Shown here piece by piece: positions 16,467 to 25,201 of a stretch of 41,275 nucleotides of DNA. How positions within the stretch are numbered: position 1 is the first letter of the stretch; every line of letters starts with the position of its first letter. The notes beneath the pieces are model-generated. The model was not told where the DNA came from. It saw nothing but the letters and a program-made list of their open reading frames with translations, and searched no databases. The stretch comes from Muribaculaceae bacterium Zag1 (GTDB taxonomy: Bacteria > Bacteroidota > Bacteroidia > Bacteroidales > Muribaculaceae), in assembly GCA_002633115.1 (NCBI GenBank), contig NWBJ01000083.1, positions 1 to 41,275 of the forward strand, in the 5' to 3' direction. Position numbers and translations under genes: made by a program.

Positions 16467-16512
16467 GTCCGTCATGGCGGCTACTGTGGTGGGCCACTGG
16501 GTGGCCCACACC
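16467..16512 (+). repeat. REP element, copy 3
   Basis: GTGTCCGTCATGGCGGCTAC, then TGTGGTGGGCCACTGGGTGGCC. It forms an inverted pair with copy 2 around GC hairpins (GGGGCCACAGCCCC), a BIME-like arrangement at the 3' end of the RAYT gene. Confidence 0.85.
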
Positions 16513-16562
16513 CATATTATCACTGGGTGGCCCACACCCATATTATCACTGGGTGGCCCACA
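16495..16562. repeat. 26-bp tandem repeat, about 2.6 copies
   Basis: CACTGGGTGGCCCACACCCA plus TATTAT repeats at 16495, 16521 and 16547 with an exact 26-bp period. It duplicates half of the REP stem (GTGGCCCAC) and so looks like slippage growth from REP copy 3 toward the RAYT stop codon. Confidence 0.85.
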
Positions 16563-16565
16563 GGG

Positions 16566-17513
16566 CTACAGTATCGCCGGGTGGCCGGCGATGGCCTCAG
16601 CCAGGCGATTGAGATCCTGGCACTCGCGGCGTGTGATGGGCGGCTTGCCATATTGGTATGCCCATGGGCTGATGAGCAGCAGCTTGCCGGCTGCGCAGCA
16701 GTCAAAATCGCGCCCTGGCGGCTTCCAGAGCGGCGGGAAGCCGCAATCGCATAGCTCTATCACCGGGTATCCCTGGTCTTTGGCCCAATTGATCACCTGG
16801 CGCTCGCGCTTTGATATCGCGGCACTGACCAGTGTGCCGCCAGCCTCGCAATGCTGGCGCCAATAGGCAAATTTGCGCTCAAAATCAGGCTCCTTGTCGT
16901 GGCTGCGCACAATCACCGCCTCACGGTCAGGGATATTGAGCAAGAAATAATTGCCATATATCTCACAATTCTTGTCGGCTATCTGATAGCCGTATTTGGT
17001 GGTAAATAGCTCGGGATTTTGACGCTTTAGCGCCAAGCGGCGAGGATTGTCGGCAATATACACCTTCCAGGCATCAAATTGGCCCTCGCGATGGATCCAT
17101 TTGTCATTATACCCCTCCTCAAATATTCCGGGATGCTCGGCCAGGCCATTGAGCTCGCGATAGGCGCGGTTGCAACCAATCTTAAAGCCCCTGACAACCG
17201 AGCCCAGAGAATCTTTTTCATCAGCAAATGGGTATTTGATTTTTATGAGGATATGGATATGGTCGGGCATAATCACATAGCGGCACACCTCGACATTGGG
17301 ATAATAATAGGTGATGCGCAACAGCTCGGCGCGGCGGATTCTCTGCCCCAAGGGGCTGAGCTCGGTATATGGGATGGGACCCATTTTTAATCTGCCAAAA
17401 AGCGGCAGGCGGGGCTCGGTGACAATCGTGATGAGATATGAGCCGGGGCGCCGATAATCGTGGCAAAATGCCCGCTTATTCATATTTGGCTGCTGGGGTG
17501 GCTGTGATGGCAT
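16566..17513 (-). CDS. REP-associated tyrosine transposase (RAYT, Y1/HUH) with extra C-terminal domain
   Basis: 315 codons from the first ATG; the ATG at 17483 (MNKRAFCHDYRRPGSYLITI) is an equally good start. The N-terminal ~165 residues are a Y1 transposase domain: HUH motif His85-Ile-His87 in YVIMPDHIHILI, and candidate catalytic Tyr152 in WKVYIADNPRR. These single-copy IS200-related enzymes act on REP hairpins and are not flanked by their own transposon ends. Residues about 215-315 are an added domain (GGTLVSAAISKRERQVINWA, DFDCCAAGKLLLISPW) that reminds me of SMF/DprA-like Rossmann folds; that fold call is tentative. REP pairs lie on both sides (16351-16512 and 17607-17718), the expected RAYT setting. 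It splits the HTCS from susC. Confidence 0.85.
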   Translation of the reverse strand: MPSQPPQQPNMNKRAFCHDYRRPGSYLITIVTEPRLPLFGRLKMGPIPYTELSPLGQRIRRAELLRITYYYPNVEVCRYVIMPDHIHILIKIKYPFADEKDSLGSVVRGFKIGCNRAYRELNGLAEHPGIFEEGYNDKWIHREGQFDAWKVYIADNPRRLALKRQNPELFTTKYGYQIADKNCEIYGNYFLLNIPDREAVIVRSHDKEPDFERKFAYWRQHCEAGGTLVSAAISKRERQVINWAKDQGYPVIELCDCGFPPLWKPPGRDFDCCAAGKLLLISPWAYQYGKPPITRRECQDLNRLAEAIAGHPAIL

Positions 17514-17606
17514 AGGGATATGGCATTAGAGTGATTGATGCCACAAAGATAGGGATAATATTTGACACCCCCAATAATATCTGGCCATTTTTGAAAAAAT
17601 GGCATC

Positions 17607-17645
17607 ACGCCCACGCAGTGGGCGCCACAGTGGCCGCCATAACGG
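17607..17645 (-). repeat. REP element, copy 4
   Basis: GCCCACGCAGTGGGCGCC, ACAGTGGCCGCCATAACGG. It pairs in inverted orientation with copy 5 across the hairpin GGGGGCACAGCCCCC, giving a BIME-like unit upstream of the RAYT gene. Confidence 0.85.
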
Positions 17646-17676
17646 CAGGAGCCGGGGGCACAGCCCCCAGGTGGGG

Positions 17677-17718
17677 CCGTTATGGCGGCTACTGTGGTGG
17701 GCCACTGGGTGGCCCACA
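17677..17718 (+). repeat. REP element, copy 5
   Basis: CCGTTATGGCGGCTACTGTG, then GTGGGCCACTGGGTGGCCCA, almost identical to copy 3 on the other side of the RAYT. Confidence 0.85.
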
Positions 17719-17775
17719 TATAGGGCATGAGATGGGGATAAATGGGGGGTGTGCACAAAATGGGGGGTAAAAAGA

Positions 17776-17802
17776 AACATTTTGGGCATATCGAAATACA
17801 AT
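17776..17802 (+). promoter_or_regulatory. candidate HTCS operator upstream of susC
   Basis: AACATTTTGGGCATATCGAA followed by ATACAAT aligns with the minus-strand segment 12116-12091 upstream of GH31, at nearly the same distance from the -7 box (76 against 73 bp). CGGTGGG (17806-17812) is also shared. An HTCS target is the natural reading but is inferred. Confidence 0.5.
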
Positions 17803-17853
17803 AGGCGGTGGGTCTCCTATCTTTTAAAATACCCTATAAATCTAAATAAATCC

Positions 17854-17861
17854 TAATTTTG
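17854..17861 (+). promoter_or_regulatory. -7 box of the susC operon promoter
   Basis: TAATTTTG without a consensus -33 box. The following CATTGT matches the GH31 promoter base for base. Transcription would start near 17868, leaving a leader of about 187 nt before the susC ATG. I see no clear gene or riboswitch in that leader. Confidence 0.6.
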
Positions 17862-18054
17862 CATTGTCAATTTGGACTGGTCGAGAGCGGCCAGCGGGCC
17901 ATAAGGGCATAAAGCCACAATGGGCAGCCAGCAGGTGCCAGATTGATACAAGGGCTATAGGCCATGAAGAGCAGCGAGGGCGCTGAGGCGCCCGGGACCA
18001 CAATGGAAACAACGAAAACAAACAATTACATGTCAAACTAATCATTCATTATCC

Positions 18055-21000
18055 ATGGTACAAAACCTGAAAAACAGAAACCGCGCCACACTGTGGCTGC
18101 GCAGTGCCATGATGACATTGGCTCTGGCCCTGGGCATCGCAGCCCAGGCCGAGCCCATTGTTGTCACCGGTACTGTCACCGCCGCGGTTGATGACGAACC
18201 CCTAATCGGGGCCGCGGTGCAAGTCAAGGAAACCGGTGCCGGCGTCACCACCGACATCGACGGCAATTACCGCATCAGCGCCGAGATGGGCCAGACCCTG
18301 ACGGTTAGCTACGTAGGCTGCGTAAGCCAAGAAGCGAAAATCACCTCCGACCACATCGACTTCGTGCTCGAGGACAACGCCGCCAAGCTCGAAGAAGTAG
18401 TAGTAGTCGGCTATGGCGTGCAGAAAAAGAAACTCGTGACTGGCGCCACCGCCCAGATGAAAGGCGATGACATCAGCAAACTCAACACCACCAGCCCCCT
18501 CCAGGCCATGCAGGGCCAGATGCCGGGCGTACAGATCTCATCAACCTCGGGCCAACCGGGCGAGAGCATGAAGGTGACCATCCGCGGCCTTGGCACCGTG
18601 GGCAATTCGGGGCCTCTGTATCTGATCGACGGCGTGGGCGGTGACATCTCAACCCTCAACCCCGCCGACATCGAGAGCATCGACGTGCTCAAGGATGCCG
18701 CCTCGGCAGCCATCTACGGAGCCCAAGCCGCCAACGGCGTGGTGCTCATCACCACCAAGCAGGGCAAAGAAGGCAAAGCCAAGGTGACATTTGACGGTTA
18801 CTATGGCTGGCAGAGCGCTGCCCGCAAGACCAAGATGCTCAATGCCCAACAATACATGGCCATCATGGACGAGCAAGCCGTCAACGAGGGCAACGCCCCA
18901 TACGACTGGGCCAACATGACCAGCATCTACGATGCCAACGGCAACCTAATCGACACCGACTGGGTAAGCTCAATGTTTAACGACAACGCTCCGATGCAGA
19001 GCTACACCATCGGCGTAACCGGCGGTTCGGCCACCAGCACCTATTCTATATCACTCGGCTACCTGAGCCAAGAGGGCATCGTGGGGGGCAAGGGCCATAG
19101 CGATTACAGCCGCTACAACTTCCGCGTCAATAGCGACCACCAGCTCTGGAACAATCTGCTCACCGTGGGCGAGCAAGTAAGCTTTGTCTACACCAAAAAG
19201 CAAGGCGTAAGCGTGGGCAACCAATACAGCAACACCCTGCGCGGAGCCTTCACCACCTCGCCTATCGCTCCCATCTATGATGCCGACGGCAACTACAACG
19301 CTACCGACGACAGCGACTGGTACGCCTACGACGGCAACCCCTACGCATCGATGATGCTGTCAAGCAACAACCGCACCAACGCTGCCACATTCTCAGGCAA
19401 CGCCTACGCACAGCTCGAGCCCTTCAAGAATTTCAAGATCCGCACCGTGCTTGGCGTACTGTACCAGACCTCGGAATACCGTTCATACACCCCCATCTAC
19501 CACCTGTCGCCCTACAGCTATAGCGACCACACCTCGGCCTCGCAGAGCATGTGGCACGGCTTGGGCATCACCTGGACCAACACCGCCAGCTATGACTTTG
19601 AGCTCGGCGACCACGCATTCAACGTGCTGATCGGTATGGAGGCTTACCGCTACAAAGGCACCAGCCTGGCCGCATCTACCCGCGACCTGCGCGACGGCTT
19701 TGACACCTGGCAATACGCCTACATCAGCAACGGCACGGCCGCTACCACCACTGACGGCCTCTCGGCCAGCGGCGCTCCCGACGACGAAAGCCGCACCGTC
19801 TCCTACTTCGGCCGCTTGGGTTGGAACTGGAAAGAAAAATACATGATCAACTTTACGCTGCGCTCTGACGGTTCTTCGCGCTTTGCCAAGGGGCACCGCT
19901 TTGGCTACTTCCCATCAGTATCGGCTGGTTGGAATATCACCAACGAGGAATTTATGGAGAGCACCCGCTCATTCCTGAGTTACTTCAAGCTGCGCGCAAG
20001 CTGGGGCCGCGTAGGTAACCAGAATATCGACAACTACCAGTATCTGGCACCCATCACCACATCGGGCACTCACTATTTCTTTGGCGAATACATCGGCGCC
20101 GGCGGCACATACAATGACTTTGCCTCCATCCTCGCCAACAACTGGGGCGCATACCCAAGCCGTCTCGCCAACGAAGACGTAACCTGGGAGACCTCAGAAC
20201 AAACCAACATCGGTTTTGACGCTACCCTACTCCGCAGCCACCTCGGCGTCAACTTCGACTTCTATATCAAGAATACCAAGGACTGGCTGGTACAGGCTCC
20301 TATCCTCCAGACCACCGGTACCGGCGCTCCCTTCATCAACGGCGGCAACGTCAAGAATACCGGCGTTGAGCTCAACCTGACCTGGAACGACAACATCGGC
20401 CGCGACTTCAGCTACAGCCTCGGCGTAAACGGATCGTACAACCGCAACCGCGTGGGCGAAATCCCCACCGAAGACGGCATCATCCACGGCTCGACCAACC
20501 AGCTGTATGACAATACCCCTGAGTTCTACCGCGCCGAGAATGGCCACGCCATCGGTTATTTCTGGGGCTACAAGGTAGCTGGCGTGTTCCAGAGCGAACA
20601 AGACATCCAAGACTGGATTGCAGCCGGCAACGGCGTGTACCAGTCAAACCCGCAGCCCGGTGATGTGAAATTCTTCGACATCAACCATGACGGCGTGATT
20701 GACGAAAACGATAAGGTCGACCTTGGCAACGGCATGCCCAAATTCACCTTTGGCTTCAACGTCAACCTGTTCTACAAGGGCTTTGACCTGGGCGTGACCG
20801 CCACCGGAGCCGCTGGCTTCAAGATTGCACAGAGCTATCGCGGCCACAACAACCAGACCAACAATTACACCACAGCCATCCTCAACCGCTGGACTGGCGA
20901 GGGCACAAGCAATTTCTACCCCCGCGTGACTGAGAACAACTACAACTACGGCGACTTCTCAGACCTCTACCTGCAGGACGGCGACTATCTGCGCATCAGC

Positions 21001-21219
21001 AACATCACCCTCGGATACGACTTTGCCAAGCTGATCAAACAGAACTGGTGCTCACAGGCAAGAGTGTATGTGCAAGTGCAGAATGCATTCACCTTTACCA
21101 AATATGACGGCATGGATCCCGAAATCGGCTACGGTACCGACAGCTGGGTATCGGGCATCGACCTCGGCTACTATCCCCGCCCAAGGACATATCTGGTGGG
21201 AGTCAACTTAGCTTTTTAA
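18055..21219 (+). CDS. susC: SusC-family TonB-dependent outer-membrane transporter
   Basis: 1054 codons. Signal peptide to about residue 32 (MMTLALALGIAAQAEP). A carboxypeptidase-regulatory-like beta domain covers about 36-110 (VTGTVTAAVDDEPLIGAAVQ). Then comes the SusC junction LEEVVVVGYGVQKKK and a plug domain to about 235 (VTIRGLGTVGNSGPLYLIDG, IESIDVLKDAASAAIYG). A 22-stranded barrel ends in the family C-terminus (YYPRPRTYLVGVNLAF). It imports oligosaccharides through the outer membrane using TonB-ExbBD energy, with the SusD lipoprotein as lid. First gene of the plus-strand PUL operon; the susD start lies 133 bp downstream. Confidence 0.96.
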   Translation: MVQNLKNRNRATLWLRSAMMTLALALGIAAQAEPIVVTGTVTAAVDDEPLIGAAVQVKETGAGVTTDIDGNYRISAEMGQTLTVSYVGCVSQEAKITSDHIDFVLEDNAAKLEEVVVVGYGVQKKKLVTGATAQMKGDDISKLNTTSPLQAMQGQMPGVQISSTSGQPGESMKVTIRGLGTVGNSGPLYLIDGVGGDISTLNPADIESIDVLKDAASAAIYGAQAANGVVLITTKQGKEGKAKVTFDGYYGWQSAARKTKMLNAQQYMAIMDEQAVNEGNAPYDWANMTSIYDANGNLIDTDWVSSMFNDNAPMQSYTIGVTGGSATSTYSISLGYLSQEGIVGGKGHSDYSRYNFRVNSDHQLWNNLLTVGEQVSFVYTKKQGVSVGNQYSNTLRGAFTTSPIAPIYDADGNYNATDDSDWYAYDGNPYASMMLSSNNRTNAATFSGNAYAQLEPFKNFKIRTVLGVLYQTSEYRSYTPIYHLSPYSYSDHTSASQSMWHGLGITWTNTASYDFELGDHAFNVLIGMEAYRYKGTSLAASTRDLRDGFDTWQYAYISNGTAATTTDGLSASGAPDDESRTVSYFGRLGWNWKEKYMINFTLRSDGSSRFAKGHRFGYFPSVSAGWNITNEEFMESTRSFLSYFKLRASWGRVGNQNIDNYQYLAPITTSGTHYFFGEYIGAGGTYNDFASILANNWGAYPSRLANEDVTWETSEQTNIGFDATLLRSHLGVNFDFYIKNTKDWLVQAPILQTTGTGAPFINGGNVKNTGVELNLTWNDNIGRDFSYSLGVNGSYNRNRVGEIPTEDGIIHGSTNQLYDNTPEFYRAENGHAIGYFWGYKVAGVFQSEQDIQDWIAAGNGVYQSNPQPGDVKFFDINHDGVIDENDKVDLGNGMPKFTFGFNVNLFYKGFDLGVTATGAAGFKIAQSYRGHNNQTNNYTTAILNRWTGEGTSNFYPRVTENNYNYGDFSDLYLQDGDYLRISNITLGYDFAKLIKQNWCSQARVYVQVQNAFTFTKYDGMDPEIGYGTDSWVSGIDLGYYPRPRTYLVGVNLAF

Positions 21220-21221
21220 GC

Positions 21222-21340
21222 AATCGAGAATTCTCGACCCCGAGAAAGATTGACAAGAATCGACAGGAATCGACAATATCGACAGGAATCGATATAGTGG
21301 AGGAAATCGAGAAAATCGAAAGAATCGAAATTAATCGAAA
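21222..21340. repeat. TCGA-phrase repeats between susC and susD
   Basis: The gap is built from repeats of GACAGGAATCGACA-like and AAATCGA-like phrases and includes the palindrome TCGAGAATTCTCGA. It begins 3 bp after the susC stop codon. Confidence 0.75.
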
Positions 21341-21352
21341 ATTAAATCAGCA

Positions 21353-23008
21353 ATGAAAAAAACAATCATAATACTCGCCGCGGCTGGATTGGCTCTGAGC
21401 TCTTGCTCAGAGAGCTTCCTCGACGTCTCGTCGAAGACCGAATCCACCACCGGCAACTTTTACCAAACCGAGTCAGACGCCTATCGCGCCCTGCTCGGCT
21501 GCTACGACGGCTGGCGACAAGTATCGTCAAAGATGTGCGTAGGCTTCTACATCGCCTCCACAATCATGGGCGACGAATGCTACGCCGGCGTTGGCACTGG
21601 CGACGCCCGCAACTACCAGGCCATCGACCGCTTTGACATCAGCGAGGCTCCGAGCTACTCTGGCACCCTCTACGGCTCCAACGACGGTTCGAGCGACTGG
21701 GGCAACTACTACGCAGCCGTATACCGCTGCAACGAGCTCATCACCCACGACGAGCAAATCGCCTGGACCAGCGAGGCAACGCGCCAGCTCTACCTCGGCG
21801 AGGCTCGCGGCTTGCGCGCCCTCTGCTATTTCGACATGGTCAGACTGTGGGGGAATATCCCACTGTTCCTCGAGCCAGTCGACGAGAACCGTCCCCAAGC
21901 CGACCCCAGCGAGGTGTACGAGGCTATCTTTGACGACCTGAAATTCGCCATCGAGAATATCCCCGCCGACGCATACCCCAAATCGCAGGCATCGAGCAAC
22001 GACGGCCACGTGACAAAATTTGCCGCCGAGGCCATCCTCGCTCGCGCCTACCTATTCTATTCCGGCTACTACGGCCAAGAGCCCACCAACTGCACCAAGG
22101 CTGAGGCCCTCGCCGCTTGCGAAGACGTGATCGCCAACAGCGGTTGCGAGCTGGTTGAAGACTTCAAGACCCTGTGGGCCGCTGCATCGCTCGTGCCTAT
22201 CGAGGGCGAAAAGGGTTGGGACAGCTCAAGCACCTACGCTGGCGAGGCCAACTCAGAGGTAATCCTGCAGATGAAATTTACCGGCAGCCAGGACTACAAC
22301 GGCAACAACGATTCCAACCGCTGGCAGGTGATGATGGGCATCCGCAACATCAACTTCTCGCCCTACGGCAAGGGCTGGGGCGCTTGCACAGTGTGCCCGA
22401 CATTCCTTGAGAAATTCCAGAGCGGCGACAAGCGCCTTGAGGCATCGGTGATCGACCTCGAAGGCGAGGGAGTGACCAAGCTGGAGACCTTCCAAAACTC
22501 GCACTACAAAGACCAGCGCGAATACACCGGCTACACCGTCAAGAAATATTCGCCTCTGGCATTCTCCGACGGCACCAGCGCATCGCTGGCCGACGGCTCG
22601 GGCGACTTCCAAATCACCAACCCGCAAAACTGGGTGATCGTGCGTCTTGCCGACGTCTATCTGATGGCAGCCGAGCTGGGCTCGAGCCGCGCATCTGAAT
22701 ACCTCAACGCCGTGCACCACCGCGCCGGCCTGACCGACAACCTGGCAGTGACCAAAGAGAACATCATGAACGAGCGCGCACTCGAGCTCGCCTTCGAAGG
22801 CCACCGCTATTGGGACCTGCTGCGCCAGGGCATCGACGTGGCTGCTGAGACAATCGCCGCCTCATCGGGCATGACCTACAGCGGCGGTGCCGAAGACTAT
22901 GTGACCATCTCGGCCGACCGCATCCGCGCCACCAAGGGCCTGAGCCAAATCCCCGGCGGCCAGATCACCCTCTCAAATGGCACATTGGTACAAAATGCAG
23001 GATGGTAA
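21353..23008 (+). CDS. susD: SusD/RagB-family starch-binding-type outer-membrane lipoprotein
   Basis: 551 codons. Lipoprotein signal MKKTIIILAAAGLALSSC (Cys18). The N-terminal SusD-like block (ESFLDVSSKTES, YRALLGCYDGW) is followed by TPR-like helices (YLGEARGLRALCYFDMVRLWG). The C-terminal RagB/SusD region has the family hallmark NERALELAFEGHRYWDLLRQ. It forms the hinged lid on the SusC barrel and captures the PUL oligosaccharide at the cell surface. Pairing with the upstream susC is the normal arrangement. Confidence 0.96.
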   Translation: MKKTIIILAAAGLALSSCSESFLDVSSKTESTTGNFYQTESDAYRALLGCYDGWRQVSSKMCVGFYIASTIMGDECYAGVGTGDARNYQAIDRFDISEAPSYSGTLYGSNDGSSDWGNYYAAVYRCNELITHDEQIAWTSEATRQLYLGEARGLRALCYFDMVRLWGNIPLFLEPVDENRPQADPSEVYEAIFDDLKFAIENIPADAYPKSQASSNDGHVTKFAAEAILARAYLFYSGYYGQEPTNCTKAEALAACEDVIANSGCELVEDFKTLWAAASLVPIEGEKGWDSSSTYAGEANSEVILQMKFTGSQDYNGNNDSNRWQVMMGIRNINFSPYGKGWGACTVCPTFLEKFQSGDKRLEASVIDLEGEGVTKLETFQNSHYKDQREYTGYTVKKYSPLAFSDGTSASLADGSGDFQITNPQNWVIVRLADVYLMAAELGSSRASEYLNAVHHRAGLTDNLAVTKENIMNERALELAFEGHRYWDLLRQGIDVAAETIAASSGMTYSGGAEDYVTISADRIRATKGLSQIPGGQITLSNGTLVQNAGW

Positions 23009-23026
23009 GAAAATGAAAAATGGCGC

Positions 23027-23060
23027 ATCGAGAATTCTCGAAATTATCGACAATATCGAT
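23027..23060. repeat. short TCGA-phrase palindromes after susD
   Basis: ATCGAGAATTCTCGA followed by AATTATCGACAATATCGAT. It belongs to the same phrase family as the gaps at 9034, 21222 and 25024. Confidence 0.65.
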
Positions 23061-23076
23061 TAAATTTTAAGCTATC

Positions 23077-24984
23077 ATGAAAAAATATCTCTATATAATT
23101 CCGGCGCTGGCCGCGCTCGCCGCTTGCTCCCCTGCAGAGTATGACCTCGGGGCACAGGACGTACAGGTCGGCGACCTGGTGGAGGGAATAGCATTCAAGG
23201 TTGAGCCGGATGCTACTAATCCCAATATCATCCACCTCACCAGCCTCATGCCATCAAATTACTCAGTGGCTTGGGAGCACCCAATGGGCCGCAGCACCAG
23301 CTCAAGCTGCGACGTCAGCCTCCCCTTCTCGGGCGACTATGAAGTGACTTTCGGAGTTGACACCCGCGCTGGCTGGGTGTGGGGCGAGACCTACACCTTC
23401 ACCGTAGCTGAAAACGACTTCGGCATGCTCTCCGACGCTATCTGGACCAACCTGGCCGGCGGCGTCGATGAGAATGGCAACGGCAATCCCAAGACCTGGG
23501 TGCCTTTGGATAAGGCTTATGGAAGCTACCAAGGCTCCAGCCCCGTCGGCTATATGAATCCCGACGACATCATGAACGATGGCACCGGCATCACCGATAT
23601 CACCATCGGCAACTGGTCGATGAACTGGGATCCCGGTTTCCAGTCATGGCTTATTCCCGAGGATGACCCCTACATGGAATCATCGATGATCCTCAGCCTC
23701 GACGCCACCAAGGGTTGCGTGGTCGAGGTCAACAAAAACACCTCGAGCGGCATGACCTCAAAGACTGGCTCATTCGCCCTCAATGTGAGCGACACATCGC
23801 GCCCGACCATCACCTTTAATAATACTGACATGCTTTATGCCGCTTGGGGCGAAGGCGTATGCTCAAACTACAGCAAGGACATCAAGATCTTGACCTGCGA
23901 CGAATATGTGCTCCAACTCGCCACAATGCGTACCAACTCAGAGGGCTCATGGTGGATTGTCTGGAACTATGTATGGGAAGAGGTGAAGAACGGCAACGTC
24001 GTCATCCCGAGCGACGACCCAGAGCTCTTGCCTACCTATTCGCCTGAGCTCCCGAGCTATGACGACCTCGCTACCGAGCTGTTTACCATCTCGGGCGACG
24101 AAGCCACCTATGTAGCATCGCAGACCACCCTGCTCCTCGACGAAGAGAAACCTTACGACCTGATTTGGTGGAATCCCGCCACTGCCGCTTGGGAGTGGAT
24201 CGACGGTTACGGTTCAACTTGGGCACCAGAATACAGCGACGAGTATTTCTCGCTGACCCTGACCCAGGCTGGCAAGGCCGAACTCGAAACCGAGGCTGGC
24301 GGCTCAGTAAGCACCACATTTGAAATCGTGGGCAGCACCCTGGTATTTGCCGACGAGATCACCCTGCTCGAGGCTGGCAGCCACAAGGTGAGCGGCACAG
24401 AATTTGCCGTGATGAAGTGCAGCGCCGATGACAATGAGGTGGCGCTTGGCATCCCCGTTGAATACGACGCCGACGGCGTGGCCAACAAATACCTCTGCGC
24501 TCGCATGACCATCAAGCCCGTAGGCGGCTCGACCTCAGGCGCAACCGAACTCAAGGTTGACAACTCAAAGATCGCACCCTACGTTGAGGCCTCTAAGTAT
24601 TTCCGCTTTGAGTTCTACAACCCATGGGCTGGCAAGGACGATTCGGAATGGCTGGTGGATGTCACCAAACTGAAGTTGAAGAAGAATCAGACCCTGACCG
24701 TGAAATTCTCGGTAAGCGGCATCGACTGGACTGGCACCCCAATGGCTGCCCTCTGCTGCAACATGGACGATTTCAGCTGGGAGCCCACCTGCTTCACCAA
24801 CTTCCAGGGCGTGACATTCAACACCGCTGGCGAGAACACACTCTCGCTCACCAACAATACTGGGTCGACCTACACTTTCTACGGCAATGGCTGTCTGACA
24901 GTCTGCATCGAGCTTGACGGCTACGCTTCAAGCCTCGACATCGACAATGCTGTCGTCAACGTAACATCCCTCACAATAGAGTAA
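23077..24984 (+). CDS. SusE/F-position surface glycan-binding lipoprotein
   Basis: 635 codons. Lipoprotein signal MKKYLYIIPALAALAAC (Cys17). Residues about 30-110 look like a PKD/Ig-like domain (YSVAWEHPMGRSTSSSCDVS, GDYEVTFGVDTRAGW). Residues about 115-310 and 330-490 are two beta-rich, Trp-rich modules (NWSMNWDPGFQSW; SWWIVWNYVWEE; LIWWNPATAAWEWIDGYG). The last ~130 residues contain YFRFEFYNPWAGK, a motif seen again twice in the next gene. Its position directly after SusD and its lipidation point to a surface glycan-binding protein. No named family is certain, and no catalytic motif is visible. Exposed Trp residues would suit beta-glucan binding, which is inferred. Confidence 0.75.
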   Translation: MKKYLYIIPALAALAACSPAEYDLGAQDVQVGDLVEGIAFKVEPDATNPNIIHLTSLMPSNYSVAWEHPMGRSTSSSCDVSLPFSGDYEVTFGVDTRAGWVWGETYTFTVAENDFGMLSDAIWTNLAGGVDENGNGNPKTWVPLDKAYGSYQGSSPVGYMNPDDIMNDGTGITDITIGNWSMNWDPGFQSWLIPEDDPYMESSMILSLDATKGCVVEVNKNTSSGMTSKTGSFALNVSDTSRPTITFNNTDMLYAAWGEGVCSNYSKDIKILTCDEYVLQLATMRTNSEGSWWIVWNYVWEEVKNGNVVIPSDDPELLPTYSPELPSYDDLATELFTISGDEATYVASQTTLLLDEEKPYDLIWWNPATAAWEWIDGYGSTWAPEYSDEYFSLTLTQAGKAELETEAGGSVSTTFEIVGSTLVFADEITLLEAGSHKVSGTEFAVMKCSADDNEVALGIPVEYDADGVANKYLCARMTIKPVGGSTSGATELKVDNSKIAPYVEASKYFRFEFYNPWAGKDDSEWLVDVTKLKLKKNQTLTVKFSVSGIDWTGTPMAALCCNMDDFSWEPTCFTNFQGVTFNTAGENTLSLTNNTGSTYTFYGNGCLTVCIELDGYASSLDIDNAVVNVTSLTIE

Positions 24985-25023
24985 GCACCGCTTCCTATCC
25001 TCCCCTCCCCGCTATTCGACTCA

Positions 25024-25089
25024 TGTCGAAATTGTCGATTCCTGTCGAATCTTGTCGACAAGAATCGACAGGAATCGACAATTTCGACA
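25024..25089. repeat. 66-bp near-perfect palindrome (TCGACAGGAA phrase)
   Basis: GTCGAAATTGTCGATTCCTG runs through the centre CTTGTCGACAAG to its own complement ending CAATTTCGAC, with a single mismatched pair. Partial copies (GACAGGAATCG) continue to 25135. It begins about 40 bp after the preceding stop codon. Confidence 0.85.
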
Positions 25090-25201
25090 GGAATCGGATA
25101 TTCGACAGGAATCGACAAATTCGACAAGAATCGGATAGCGGGGAAAGCAAAGAGGCTATCTCTATAGATTTTCAATAAATCTCCTTTAAATCAGAATTCT
25201 G

